NCBI GenBank assembly: GCA_002964805.2 | Contig: PUDQ02000001.1 | Location: 6,348,001 to 6,412,000, forward strand | Origin: Trametes villosa | Taxonomy: Eukaryota; Basidiomycota; Agaricomycetes; Polyporales; Polyporaceae | Direction of reading: 5' to 3' | DNA: 64,000 nucleotides | In this document: in pieces, positions 56,129 through 64,000 of the stretch | Numbering within the stretch: position 1 is the first letter of the stretch | Layout of the letters: every line of letters starts with the position of its first letter | Notes under the pieces: model-generated | What the model was told of the DNA's origin: nothing | Seen by the model: only the letters and a program-made list of their open reading frames with translations | Database searches by the model: none | Translations under genes and position numbers: made by a program

Positions 56129-57332
56129 CCTGCTTCATCGCCTCGATCTGCGCGGCGAGCTGCCTTTGCCCTTCGAGGAGCTGGGCGATGATGTCGACCT
56201 GACTGGCCGACACCGTTGCTTCGGTAGCGGCGGCTGCGGTGTCCGAGGGAGCCTCCTCCTCGGTCGCTGCCACGCGCTGCTTCTTCGGCTGACCCATGTA
56301 CTTGCTCTGACAAACCACCTCGCGGTGGCCCGTCCTCCCGCACCACGCGCAGATGTCGCGCTCGTGGTTGCCGTCGCGCTTGTTGTGGGCGGTCGACCCA
56401 CAGCCGAAGCACTTGCCTGTCATCGACTTGATGAAGGCCTCACGGGTGCGGGTTGAGTCGATGTCCATCGCGTTCGGATCTTTGAACGGGGTGGTCGGGG
56501 TCGTGGTCGTGGTCGTGGTGCCGAAGCGGGGGAACGAGGACGGCTTGCCCTGTTCGCGTGCCTTCTCGGCCTTGCGCTGCCGAGCACGGAAGTCGAAGTC
56601 TGTGGCGACGGTGATGAGGTCGTCGAGGGTGCCGGTACTGCGCTCGGTCTGAGCGAGCAGGTCCTTGATGTTGCTGGCGAGGTGCTCATAGAAACGGTCG
56701 CGGAGGTCGGCGTCCGAATAGCCAGTGCGGCCCATGATCTCCTTGAACTTGGCGGCGTACTCGGGAAGGGTCTTGCTTCCCTGCCACAAGGCGGCGAGCG
56801 CGTTCTTCGCGTCGACCACTTCAGAGGATGTCTCGAAGCGCGCCTTGAAAGCCTTCCGGAACTCGCTCCAACTGTCCTGGAAGGGGCGCTTGGCGCGTGT
56901 GGATTCCGCGACCAGTTCGAGGTAGGGTGTTCCCCAGATGGCGGCTTCGTCCTGGAGGTAGGTGAGGGCGGCGACGATCCATTTCTGATCGTTGATTACG
57001 TAGCCGCCTTCCGCCTGATCGTTGAGAAGGGGCCCTGTGGACATGGCGTAGGCGGTGAAGGCGGCGAGGAACCGTCGCGCATCAGCGCTCGAAGTTCCCT
57101 TGAACGGGGTGGGCTTCTGGATGGCCTTATCCAGGAAGCGCGTGGGAGGGGAAGCGACTGCAGGGGCGGCGGTGGGAGCCGGGCCGGCGGCGTCTTCGGC
57201 TGCTTCGCCTTGCGCCGGGGCTCGCGGGGTGAGGGTCTGGACTAGTTCCGTAAGGGTCGCGGTGAGGGTGGCGAGGGAGGCCTGGATGTGGGCCTGCCCG
57301 TCGATGAGCCCTTGGAGCGCTTCTGTCGACAT
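56121..57332 (-). CDS. gag: Chromovirus Gag
   Basis: 403 aa from MSTEALQGLIDGQ. An N-terminal helical region and Pro/Ala-rich linker precede a retrotransposon-gag-type capsid region (FLAAFTAYAMSTGPLL, WSEFRKAFKARFE, YSDADLRDRFYEHLA). The nucleocapsid part has two Cys/His motifs, CFGCGSTAH and CAWCGRTGHREVVC; the second is a perfect CX2CX4HX4C knuckle. It ends MKQAF at a TTTTTAG stop, where pol is entered in the -1 frame. It forms virus-like particles and packages element RNA (family knowledge). Confidence 0.93.
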   Translation of the reverse strand: MSTEALQGLIDGQAHIQASLATLTATLTELVQTLTPRAPAQGEAAEDAAGPAPTAAPAVASPPTRFLDKAIQKPTPFKGTSSADARRFLAAFTAYAMSTGPLLNDQAEGGYVINDQKWIVAALTYLQDEAAIWGTPYLELVAESTRAKRPFQDSWSEFRKAFKARFETSSEVVDAKNALAALWQGSKTLPEYAAKFKEIMGRTGYSDADLRDRFYEHLASNIKDLLAQTERSTGTLDDLITVATDFDFRARQRKAEKAREQGKPSSFPRFGTTTTTTTPTTPFKDPNAMDIDSTRTREAFIKSMTGKCFGCGSTAHNKRDGNHERDICAWCGRTGHREVVCQSKYMGQPKKQRVAATEEEAPSDTAAAATEATVSASQVDIIAQLLEGQRQLAAQIEAMKQAF

Positions 57333-57673
57333 GATGGGCGACAGGGGAGGTTCGGGGGTAGGGGTGCGGTGGGGTGATGGAACCGGTGATGCGGGGACCG
57401 GCGTAGGAACGACCGGTGTTGGTGGTGCCGGTGTGGGAGCCCGCGTGTCAGGAAGCGGGGTGAACTCCGGGAGGAACTCGCTGATCTGGCTGAGGGAGGT
57501 AGGTTGGAGACGAGGGGTGATTTCGTCGTCGAATAGATTCTCTGGCGAGGTGATGGAGTAGAGACGATTGGGACAGGGGAACCGAGCGCAGTCTGCCCAG
57601 AGGTCCTCGTCGTCGCGGAAGACGTCAACCTTGTCGTCGCGATCGTAGGCGTGGACTTTGTTGGCGCACTCAA

Positions 57674-58082
57674 GATCCAGGGTGTCCTTTCCCGATCTCG
57701 GGACTTAATCTGCCGATTTCGCTACCCGACACTGACTGCTCAGCCTCCTCGGCCTATTGCTGTGTCCTTTTACCACAAGGGACACGAGCCCAAGGGTAAC
57801 CTGCCTTGGCTTCCTATTGCCGCGTTTCTTTGCCTCCTACACCCGAAGGTGCACTCGTTACAACCAACACCGGATTTTACACTGCGGGTTAGGCAGATTC
57901 CGCGTATTGTACCAATCAAAAGATCGGCAAGCCTGGGGTTGCGCCCTGACCGTTACTCCGAGGTGACAAAGCGCGTGCGCAAGGGGTACCAACACAGGGG
58001 GTGATCACGAAGCAGAAAGGACTTACGCGTGAGGGAGGATCTGGTCGGCAGATCTCCGGCACGGTGGGGGATCTTGACCTAA
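57674..58082 (-). other. Chromovirus 5' leader
   Basis: Untranslated leader between the 5' LTR and gag. The sequence next to the LTR does not start with the usual TGG of a tRNA primer site, so the priming mode is not evident. No separate gene seen. Confidence 0.4.
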
Positions 58083-58539
58083 TGTCGCGGAGCTAGGCCC
58101 GGCACGACGAGGTACTGCACACAACTAAGGAAACCGAAACGATCTAACTCCCGGGGTGGTGGACGAAGGTCTCACAGCACCTGAGCGTAGGTTCTCACGA
58201 CGAATCTAGCCCAAAGACCAAGTTAACATTCAGAACATAAGAGCGAATACAAAACAAGGCTTACCTAGCCCAAAGACCAAGAGGTCAAGATGAGGGCTAG
58301 GGTCGCTACAGGGGGTCCTTATATACTGAGCAAGGGGAGCCAAACATGTACAAACGTAGGGGTGGTCTGTGCGCACAATGCACTCAACCTGCAGGTAGGG
58401 GTCAGGTGATGAGTCACGTGATCTATCTATTCTAACTCTAAGTCCCGTGCGTGCTAAGTACCGTAGGATGGCCGTAGAAAAGCAGGAAAAATGCGGAAAA
58501 ATATGGAAAAATACAGGGCGTCTAGTCGTCTCCACGACA
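58083..58539 (-). repeat. 5' LTR of the chromovirus
   Basis: 457 bp, near-identical to 51907-52363. It carries the element promoter (cagtatataagg on the minus strand) and ends TGTCG/CGACA. Confidence 0.93.
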
Positions 58540-58544
58540 GGCCC
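58540..58544. repeat. Target-site duplication GGCCC (right)
   Basis: Pairs with 51902-51906 and is followed by the continuation of the transposase reading frame. Confidence 0.9.
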
Positions 58545-59256
58545 TTGGGAACATCTCGAGACGTGCAAGTTCTGTGCCGAACCTCGATACGACCCGGAGC
58601 AGCTCCAACGCGCCAGACCTGTCAAGAAGGCTCGTCGGCAGTTCGATACCTACCCGCTCGGCCCGCAGATCCAGACACGGTATCGTTCTCCTGAGGGCGC
58701 GGAGGATATGCGGTACCGTCAGCATCGGATGGCCAGTATCCTCGAGGAGCTGCAGCGTTCCGGAGAACTCGATCGCATCAGCGATATCATCGACGGCGCG
58801 GACTTCTGGGACGCCTGCCAGAGTGGTCGCATCTCGGAGAATGATACGTGTCTTCTCTTCTCGATGGACGGTGCGCAGTTGTACGAGCACAAGGCGTCTA
58901 ACTGCTGGATATACATCTGGCTGCTTATCGACGTCGCCCCTGGGAAACGGTACAAGAAGCGTTACATTCTCCCGGGTGCTATCATCCCAGGTCCAGCAAA
59001 GCCAAAGCACTTCGAATCATTCCTATTCCCTGGATTCCACCACGTTGCGGCACTGCAGAACGAAGGCTTGTCTATCTGGGATGCCTCTCGAGATGTTGTC
59101 TTCGTTTCGCGTCCTTGGGTGTTCTGTGGCGAGGCGGACGCGATTGGGGCTCCGGACGTCACGGGCCTTGTGAGCCACCACGGGAAGCTCGGTTGCCGGC
59201 ACTGGTGTGGTCGTCAAGGCCGACGAAAACCGGGGGGATCTCACTACTACTCAGTC
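58545..59256 (+). pseudogene. Plavaka/CACTA-type transposase, middle part (truncated)
   Basis: It continues the interrupted frame: WEHLETCKFCAEPRYD, LLFSMDGAQLYEHKASNCWI, YKKRYILPGAIIPGPAKPKH, FLFPGFHHVAALQNEGLSI and GLVSHHGKLGCRHWC. These are hallmarks of the TNP2-like transposase of basidiomycete Plavaka/CACTA elements (established). The frame stops being transposase at HYYSV, where the second LTR begins (59257). The C-terminal half is not in this window, so the gene is broken twice and inactive as it stands. Confidence 0.8.
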
Positions 59257-59287
59257 TGTTACAATTTCATCCTCGGTTCCTAATACG

Positions 59288-59415
59288 GCCAATGACTCGA
59301 CCTGACTCATTCTGACTCAGCCCCTATATTTAGTCCATATGACTCGTCCTGACTCCTCATGACTCATCCTGACTGCGATGTACTATACTTAGCTCAGACC
59401 TGACTCATACTGACT
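59288..59415 (+). promoter_or_regulatory. Cluster of TGACTC (AP-1/Gcn4-like) motifs in U3
   Basis: TGACTC recurs about seven times in 130 bp, four of them as the full TGACTCA core, with two more TGACTG variants. Such sites bind bZIP factors like Gcn4 in fungi (established). Regulation of this element by amino-acid or stress signals is an inference. Confidence 0.6.
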
Positions 59416-59476
59416 GCGGACGTGCTGCAGCAGTGCTGCGCTTCACTGCGGATCTGCTGCGCAGATCCTTCCCCCA

Positions 59477-59495
59477 CAGTATATAAGGACCCCCT
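59477..59495 (+). promoter_or_regulatory. TATA core promoter shared with the chromovirus LTR
   Basis: cagtatataaggaccccct occurs here and, reversed, at 52134-52152 and in the other chromovirus LTR. It lies about 60 bp before the LTR 3' end, suitable for the U3/R start. Confidence 0.65.
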
Positions 59496-59815
59496 CTCTC
59501 CCTCTCTTTTCCCCAGTTTCGATCTCCTGTTTCATCCTGTAACAACTCGTACTCTTGACTCATCAATCTACTTGTTATTTATAACTCTTTGAGTGCGCTC
59601 GAACGCCACTTCAAGCGTTATCTTAACATTAGATCGAAACTCTGGATCCCTCACCTCGTAGCGGTGTAAGGGCTCAACTTCGTAGGCGTGTAACCCGAGC
59701 GTTACTAGCCCCACTCCGTCGACTCCACAACTCGCCCACCACGTCGTCACCATCCGAAACATCTGTCCGTTCCGGACTATTCTCAAGTCCTCTCCACGAG
59801 GAAGAAGAACTTCAC

Positions 59816-60562
59816 GTGTGGAGTCCCCAGCCAATCCGACCAGCATCTCCGTACTGGTACCATCAAGAACTACCTCCGCGTCCGCACACCATCGCGACCC
59901 TCGAAGAGGCCGCTGAACGTCCAGAGCACGTCCCAGGCTTCAACTACGATCAACTCGACATCAGGAACGTCCAGTTCTCTGACGAAGAACTCGCTCGATC
60001 AATCGACGAATACGTTGACCCTTCAGTCATCGAAGAACCGGAATCATCACCCGACCCCGCGAACGACGAAGAAGAACTCGCCTTTGACCCACTCATCTTC
60101 GAATCACAACTCATTGGCGCGCTCAACGCAGCAACATACTTCCACGACCCTATCCAATTTAGGCCAGAAGTAGACCCGCTTATTTCGCGCCATCTACAAG
60201 ACGCTACATTCCATTACCGCGAGGCACTTCGAATCTTCCGCGGCGAACCACCGGTTAGTCGAGACAACGACTACATTCTCAACAACTTCGGGATCTACCT
60301 GGAAGAAGAAATCCGAGCAAACCATAGTCGGTGGACAAATCTTCAGTCTACGGACCCAATCTATCCCGTCGTACTCAGCTCAGGACAAGCTCTATTCACG
60401 GCCAAGAACATCTACCTCCAGTGGGTCGCAACAGGAACGTGTATAGCCACACCCCATACACCCAATACTAGTCGTACCCGAGTGTATGACCACGGACATC
60501 ATCCCGAAGGATCGACTCCCTTGCAAGACCAGAGACCACTACTTCAACGACAATACACATAA
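59816..60562 (+). CDS. Upstream ORF of the second Gypsy element
   Basis: A 249-codon frame without a clear ATG (opens at GTG; the frame is open from about 59635). It is acidic, with WSPQPIRPASPYWYHQ, FNYDQLDIRNVQFSDEE and YLEEEIRANHSRWTN. It overlaps the gag frame by 77 nt in a different frame. It may be an N-terminal part of Gag reached by frameshift, or an extra protein. No domain recognised. Confidence 0.45.
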   Translation: MWSPQPIRPASPYWYHQELPPRPHTIATLEEAAERPEHVPGFNYDQLDIRNVQFSDEELARSIDEYVDPSVIEEPESSPDPANDEEELAFDPLIFESQLIGALNAATYFHDPIQFRPEVDPLISRHLQDATFHYREALRIFRGEPPVSRDNDYILNNFGIYLEEEIRANHSRWTNLQSTDPIYPVVLSSGQALFTAKNIYLQWVATGTCIATPHTPNTSRTRVYDHGHHPEGSTPLQDQRPLLQRQYT

Positions 60563-62309
60563 AGACATTCACTGGGCTCCTCAAGAAAGGGAATTCCAAC
60601 TCTGCAAATACCAACCCTGTCCTCATCGACTAAACAAAAAAGTCGTCAGCAAACAAGGATTCTTCGCTTGCTCCAAAACAGACAACGTCACCACAGGAGA
60701 AGGCGAGAAATACATCGAAACCAAACCTTCCACTTCGACAGCTCCTACTCCCTCTCCTAGACCATCGACTCATCGACGGACAAGCGCAATATCCCCAAGG
60801 ACCCCAGTCGCAGAAACACCAGCCCCATCTCCTCTGGTAGGAGTTGAATATCTCAGAAACCCGAACACGCCGATCAGTGATCCCGAGCGATCACCGGCAT
60901 CTGCATCCGAACCAGCCACAGAAGAAGAAGACTTCGGCGGAGAAGACCCTTCTCAAGAAAGACAAGCCAGTCCCGAACCGGACAACCTACGAACCATCAG
61001 ACCCACAACGCCAATTGGGGTCAGAATACCCGCACGAGAATTCACGGAAACTCTCAAGCGCGTCGAGGATACAATGACATCAGTATCAACAATCACGCAA
61101 CCTGCTCCGACAGCAAGCACGGCAGCGCCGTTCACGACGGCCGTAAGGGCTGGACGGGGAACAACATCACGAGCCCCTCAACCACCAGGGGATGACGACG
61201 ACCCTCAAGGAGGTGGCGGACCACCAGGAGGAGAACCTCACGGTGGAGGAGGAGGAGGCAGATCCGGAGACGAAGACGATGACGATCCATATGGAGAAAG
61301 AGCACGAGGCGGAGGACCTCCAGGAGGAGAAGGACCACCAGGAGGCGGCGGAGGACCAGGCGGCGGACCACCAGGAGGAGGAGGAGGCGGAGGAGGACCA
61401 CCTGGCGGTGGACAACCGGGAGCGAACGCACAAGGCAACGCTCTAGGACAAGTCAACCCAGGACACAAGAGCAAGGTCAAAGAACCCGAGGTCTTCATGG
61501 GAGATCGCTCCAAGGCCAACGAATTCCTCACAGACCTTCAACTATTATTCCTCAGTCGCCCCCAAGACTATCCCAACGACACATCAAAGATCGTCTCAGC
61601 ACTCTCATACATGCGAGGCGATACCCATTGGTGGGCCGAAGCCAAGGTTGACGCAGCAAATGGAGAAGACGAGCATGGCGCTCCACTTGGATTCGGAACT
61701 TGGAGACAATGGGTTGCTGATTTTCGCCTGGTCTTTGGCGAAATAGACCCTCAGGGCAAGGCTTCAGTGGAACTAGCCACCCTGAAGTACAACCCGAAGG
61801 AAGATCTCTTCAAGTTCAACTCGAAGTTCTTCGACTTATGCGTCAGAGCAAGAATCAACGACGATCACGCTCAACAAACCTTGTACAAGACCAAGCTACC
61901 GCAATACTTCCGCACCAAACTCGTCCTCATATACCCCGCTCCCACCACGATGCACGAACTCATTGACAGAGTTATACACATCGAGAGGGGATGGAGAACA
62001 AACCGCGAGGTGGACGACTATCAAGGTCTAAAGACCAACTTCAAGAAACGAGGGGACAATCCGAAAGTTCGCGCAATCAACACCAACACACGAATGGATC
62101 CGAAGACTCGACAACAACTCCTGAAGGAGAACAAATGCTTCTACTGTCGGGAGCCCGGACATCGTGCAGCGAACTGCCCCAAGAAGAAAGGTCCTACCAC
62201 CAAGACACGTGCTATCAAGGAAGACGAATCGGACGGTGCCGAAGAAATGGAAATCGGTGTCGTAGCCCTAGGAGATAACGACGACGAAGAAGACGGCTTG
62301 GATTTTTAG
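60486..62309 (+). CDS. gag: Gag of the second Gypsy element
   Basis: 607 aa. The N-terminus is low-complexity (Pro/Ser/Thr). A Gly/Pro-rich linker occupies about residues 235-320, alternating GGG and PPGG. A capsid-like region follows: FMGDRSKANEFLTDLQLLFL, YMRGDTHWWAEAK, TWRQWVADFRLVFG and ASVELATLKYNPKEDLFKFN. One CX2CX4HX4C knuckle (CFYCREPGHRAANC) lies near residue 548, then an acidic tail. This order is typical of basidiomycete Gypsy Gag. The frame ends at TTTTTAG, with pol in the -1 frame. The antisense Leu/Val-rich frames over the glycine linker are shadows. Confidence 0.88.
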   Translation: MTTDIIPKDRLPCKTRDHYFNDNTHKDIHWAPQEREFQLCKYQPCPHRLNKKVVSKQGFFACSKTDNVTTGEGEKYIETKPSTSTAPTPSPRPSTHRRTSAISPRTPVAETPAPSPLVGVEYLRNPNTPISDPERSPASASEPATEEEDFGGEDPSQERQASPEPDNLRTIRPTTPIGVRIPAREFTETLKRVEDTMTSVSTITQPAPTASTAAPFTTAVRAGRGTTSRAPQPPGDDDDPQGGGGPPGGEPHGGGGGGRSGDEDDDDPYGERARGGGPPGGEGPPGGGGGPGGGPPGGGGGGGGPPGGGQPGANAQGNALGQVNPGHKSKVKEPEVFMGDRSKANEFLTDLQLLFLSRPQDYPNDTSKIVSALSYMRGDTHWWAEAKVDAANGEDEHGAPLGFGTWRQWVADFRLVFGEIDPQGKASVELATLKYNPKEDLFKFNSKFFDLCVRARINDDHAQQTLYKTKLPQYFRTKLVLIYPAPTTMHELIDRVIHIERGWRTNREVDDYQGLKTNFKKRGDNPKVRAINTNTRMDPKTRQQLLKENKCFYCREPGHRAANCPKKKGPTTKTRAIKEDESDGAEEMEIGVVALGDNDDEEDGLDF

Positions 62310-62310
62310 G
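62301..62310 (+). promoter_or_regulatory. Gag-pol -1 frameshift or stop-slip site, second element
   Basis: gatttttagg: the gag stop TAG (62307-62309) lies in a run of five T. One base back gives TTT-TTA-GGA-GGA and continues into pol. Confidence 0.55.
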
Positions 62311-64000
62311 AGGACGAACGGACCCGGCGCCCGTCTCGTCCTGTAGCTGGGACTACACCATCTCATTTGTAACTATCGGCCAGCAGCGCAGAAATGCATA
62401 CCTGCTATCCGGATATGTTGAGTGTGGACCCAAAGTCGTCGGAATCCGAGCCCTATTCGACTCAGGCGCGGATGCAACAATCCTCAACCGTCGCATCGTC
62501 AATCAATACAATCTCCCTACGGTCAAACTACCAAAACCAATTCGATTCCGAAACGCGGACGACAGCATTAACACCATTGGAGAAGTCACCCACCGAGTGG
62601 AATCCAACTTCGTGGTCCGAGGACACGAACTACCCACAAACTTCTACGTCGCTGACCTAGGACGGGACGACGCCATCCTAGGCATTCCATGGATCCGACG
62701 ATACAATCCAAAGGTCAATTGGGATTCGGGAAATTTCGAGTTTGACCCGAAGATTATCAAGAAACAACAACTCCGTCGAGAATACCAGCAACATCACGAC
62801 CCCCCACCAGGAGTCCCAATGTGGGGACTACCACGAACAACAACAGCAGACCCAGAAGGGGTCCATCAATTCATCAGGAGAACCTCGGAAGATCTAGAAG
62901 ACGACGATACCTGGAACATCCAGGCCAATACAATCTTGAGTTCTCTCAGACAACAATCCAAAGACCTCACTATCGGACGAGCAACAATGTCAACCAATCT
63001 AGCAATCAAGGCGCACGAAGGGCAAAAGATCAAGACACTCGAAGAACTACTGCCAGAATATTTGTTGGACCTACGAGACGTTTTTGACAAGAAATCCGCG
63101 GAGCGCATGCCCATTACAAGACCATGGGACCACGACATCAAGCTAAAAGCAGAATTTGTACCCCGCGACTGCAAGATCATTCCATTATCCCCAGTAGAAC
63201 GAGGAGAACTCGACAAGTTCGTGGACGAAAACCTCGCCAAAGGTTATATACGACCCTCCAAATCACCAATGGCATCACCATTCTTCTTCGTCAAAAAGAA
63301 GGATGGCTCACTACGACCAGTCCAAGACTACCGATACCTCAATGATGGAACGATCAAGGACGCAGGACCTCTGCCACTCATATCCGACCTATTTGACAAG
63401 CTAGGCGGAGCGAAATACTTCACCAAACTCGATGTTCGAGCAGGATACAACAATGTCCGTATCAAGGAAGGCGACCAATGGAAGGCAGCGTTCAAAACCC
63501 CTCGAGGAGTGTTCGAACCAACAGTTATGTTCTTTGGGCTATGCAACGCCCCCGCAACCTTTCAAACCATGATGAACGCCATCTTTCACGACTATCTGTC
63601 AGAAGGATGGCTAGTAATCTATATGGACGACATCCTACTCTTCTCTGACAACCTCGAAGATCTACGCAAACACACGCGGCTAGTAATCGAACGACTACGC
63701 GACAACGATCTATACCTCAAGGCGGAGAAATGCGAGTTTGAAGTTCAACGGGTAGAATTCCTAGGAGCAATCGTGTCGCCAGGACAAGTATCAATGGACC
63801 CAGTCAAGCTCGACGGACTAAAGGACTGGCCCACTCCAACAACAGTCAAACAAGTCCAAAGCTTCCTAGGATTTGCGAACTTCTATCGGAGGTTCATACG
63901 AGGATTCGCCGACCTAGCAAGACCCCTGAACGACTTAACTCGGAAGGATAACCCATGGAAGTGGACCCCCGCATGCGAACAAGCATTCCAAGACATCAAG
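62306..64000 (+). CDS. pol: Pol of the second Gypsy element (partial)
   Basis: Open from the gag stop in the -1 frame to the end of the window, at least 565 codons. Protease: ALFDSGADATILNRR (near 62455) and DDAILGIPWIRRYNP. RT: SKSPMASPFFFVKKKDGSL, YFTKLDVRAGYNNVRIKEGD, FFGLCNAPATFQTMMN and the catalytic VIYMDDILLFS (near 63620). The RT connection FLGFANFYRRFIRGFADLA follows. RNase H and integrase should lie beyond 64000. No stop or frameshift was seen. Confidence 0.92.

Larger units (their letters stand above)
51907..58539 (-). mobile_element. Complete Ty3/Gypsy chromovirus, 6633 bp
   Basis: Two 457-bp LTRs (51907-52363, 58083-58539) flank gag (57332-56121) and pol (to 52375), all on the minus strand. 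The insertion is bounded by 5-bp duplications GGCCC at 51902-51906 and 58540-58544. LTR ends are TGTCG...CGACA. Pol order is protease, RT, RNase H, integrase, chromodomain. The LTRs differ at only three positions that I can see and both ORFs are open, so this is a recent insertion, inside the Plavaka transposase gene. Confidence 0.95.
59257..59544 (+). repeat. 5' LTR of a second Gypsy element
   Basis: About 288 bp bounded by the 7-bp inverted ends TGTTACA and TGTAACA. It has a U3 with many TGACTC motifs, a TATATAA box at 59480 and a pyrimidine tract. The paired LTR lies beyond the window, so the ends are inferred from the terminal inverted repeat and the break in the transposase. The expected duplication would start with cagtc (59252-59256) on this side. 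Confidence 0.7.
59257..64000 (+). mobile_element. Second Ty3/Gypsy retrotransposon, 3' part outside window
   Basis: LTR, two 5' open frames (59816-60562, 60486-62309) and pol (62306 to the window end) in plus orientation. Pol reads protease, then RT, and is still open at 64000. It is inserted in the Plavaka transposase. It differs from the chromovirus in gag, LTR size and sequence, so the two are separate families. Confidence 0.9.

Noticed and set aside
56127..56412. First part of the long pol open frame as a true Pol N-terminus
   Set aside because: It overlaps gag's zinc-knuckle region in another frame and its sequence is Arg-rich shadow. Pol proper starts at the gag stop.
61132..61531. Leu/Val-rich and Pro-rich antisense frames over gag of the second element
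   Set aside because: They are complements of a Gly/Pro repeat linker, not genes.

Overview
The window is nuclear DNA of a filamentous basidiomycete, most likely an agaricomycete. Genes are GC-rich and cut by many spliceosomal introns of about 50-65 nt with gt..ag ends. The gene set fits (BRX1, DUF1776, TLC-domain, arrestin-like, fungal O-fucosyltransferase-like, F-box/LRR-like and MLKL-NTD-like genes), and so do the mobile elements (Tad-like LINE, Plavaka/CACTA-type transposase, chromoviruses). I saw no rRNA, tRNA or CRISPR.

Layout. 1-5.3 kb: a C2H2+RING zinc-finger gene (-), ribosome-biogenesis factor BRX1 (-), and a divergent RING/coiled-coil gene (+). 5.7-9.6 kb: two F-box-type LRR-like paralogues (-) with a decayed third copy between them. 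10.1-11.9 kb: a type II membrane O-fucosyltransferase-like gene (-). 13.5-14.9 kb: a triple-KH poly(C)-binding-type gene (-). 15.5-28.7 kb: a large non-LTR retrotransposon with intact ORF1 and ORF2 (APE endonuclease, RT, RNase H), apparently bounded by a 17-bp target-site duplication. 29.3-33.5 kb: arrestin-like adaptor (+), 2',3'-cyclic phosphodiesterase (-) and a small gene of unknown family (+).

34.3-47.3 kb is the most original host region. Two large multi-exon paralogues in opposite orientation (34.3-37.5 kb +, 47.3-44.1 kb -) encode an MLKL/NLR-adaptor-like N-terminal helical domain joined to a long C-terminal module that I do not recognise. Exon boundaries are conserved between them, including a 15-nt microexon. 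Between them lie a paralogue of the small unknown gene, a DUF1776 gene and a TLC-domain gene. The block looks like an expanded lineage-specific family, perhaps linked to fungal cell death or allorecognition; that function is inference.

50.4-64 kb is a transposon nest. A 335-bp MITE-like element lies just before a Plavaka/CACTA-type transposase gene. That gene was split by a complete, young chromovirus (Ty3/Gypsy with chromodomain, 457-bp LTRs, 5-bp duplication GGCCC) and truncated by a second Gypsy element whose 5' LTR starts at about 59257 and which runs off the window. The two LTR elements share a 19-bp core promoter and the same TTTTTAG stop/slip site joining gag to pol in the -1 frame.

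All exon models were built by eye from splice signals, reading frame and family conservation. Junctions in the first exon of the zinc-finger gene, the F-box genes and the middle of the MLKL-like genes are the least certain.
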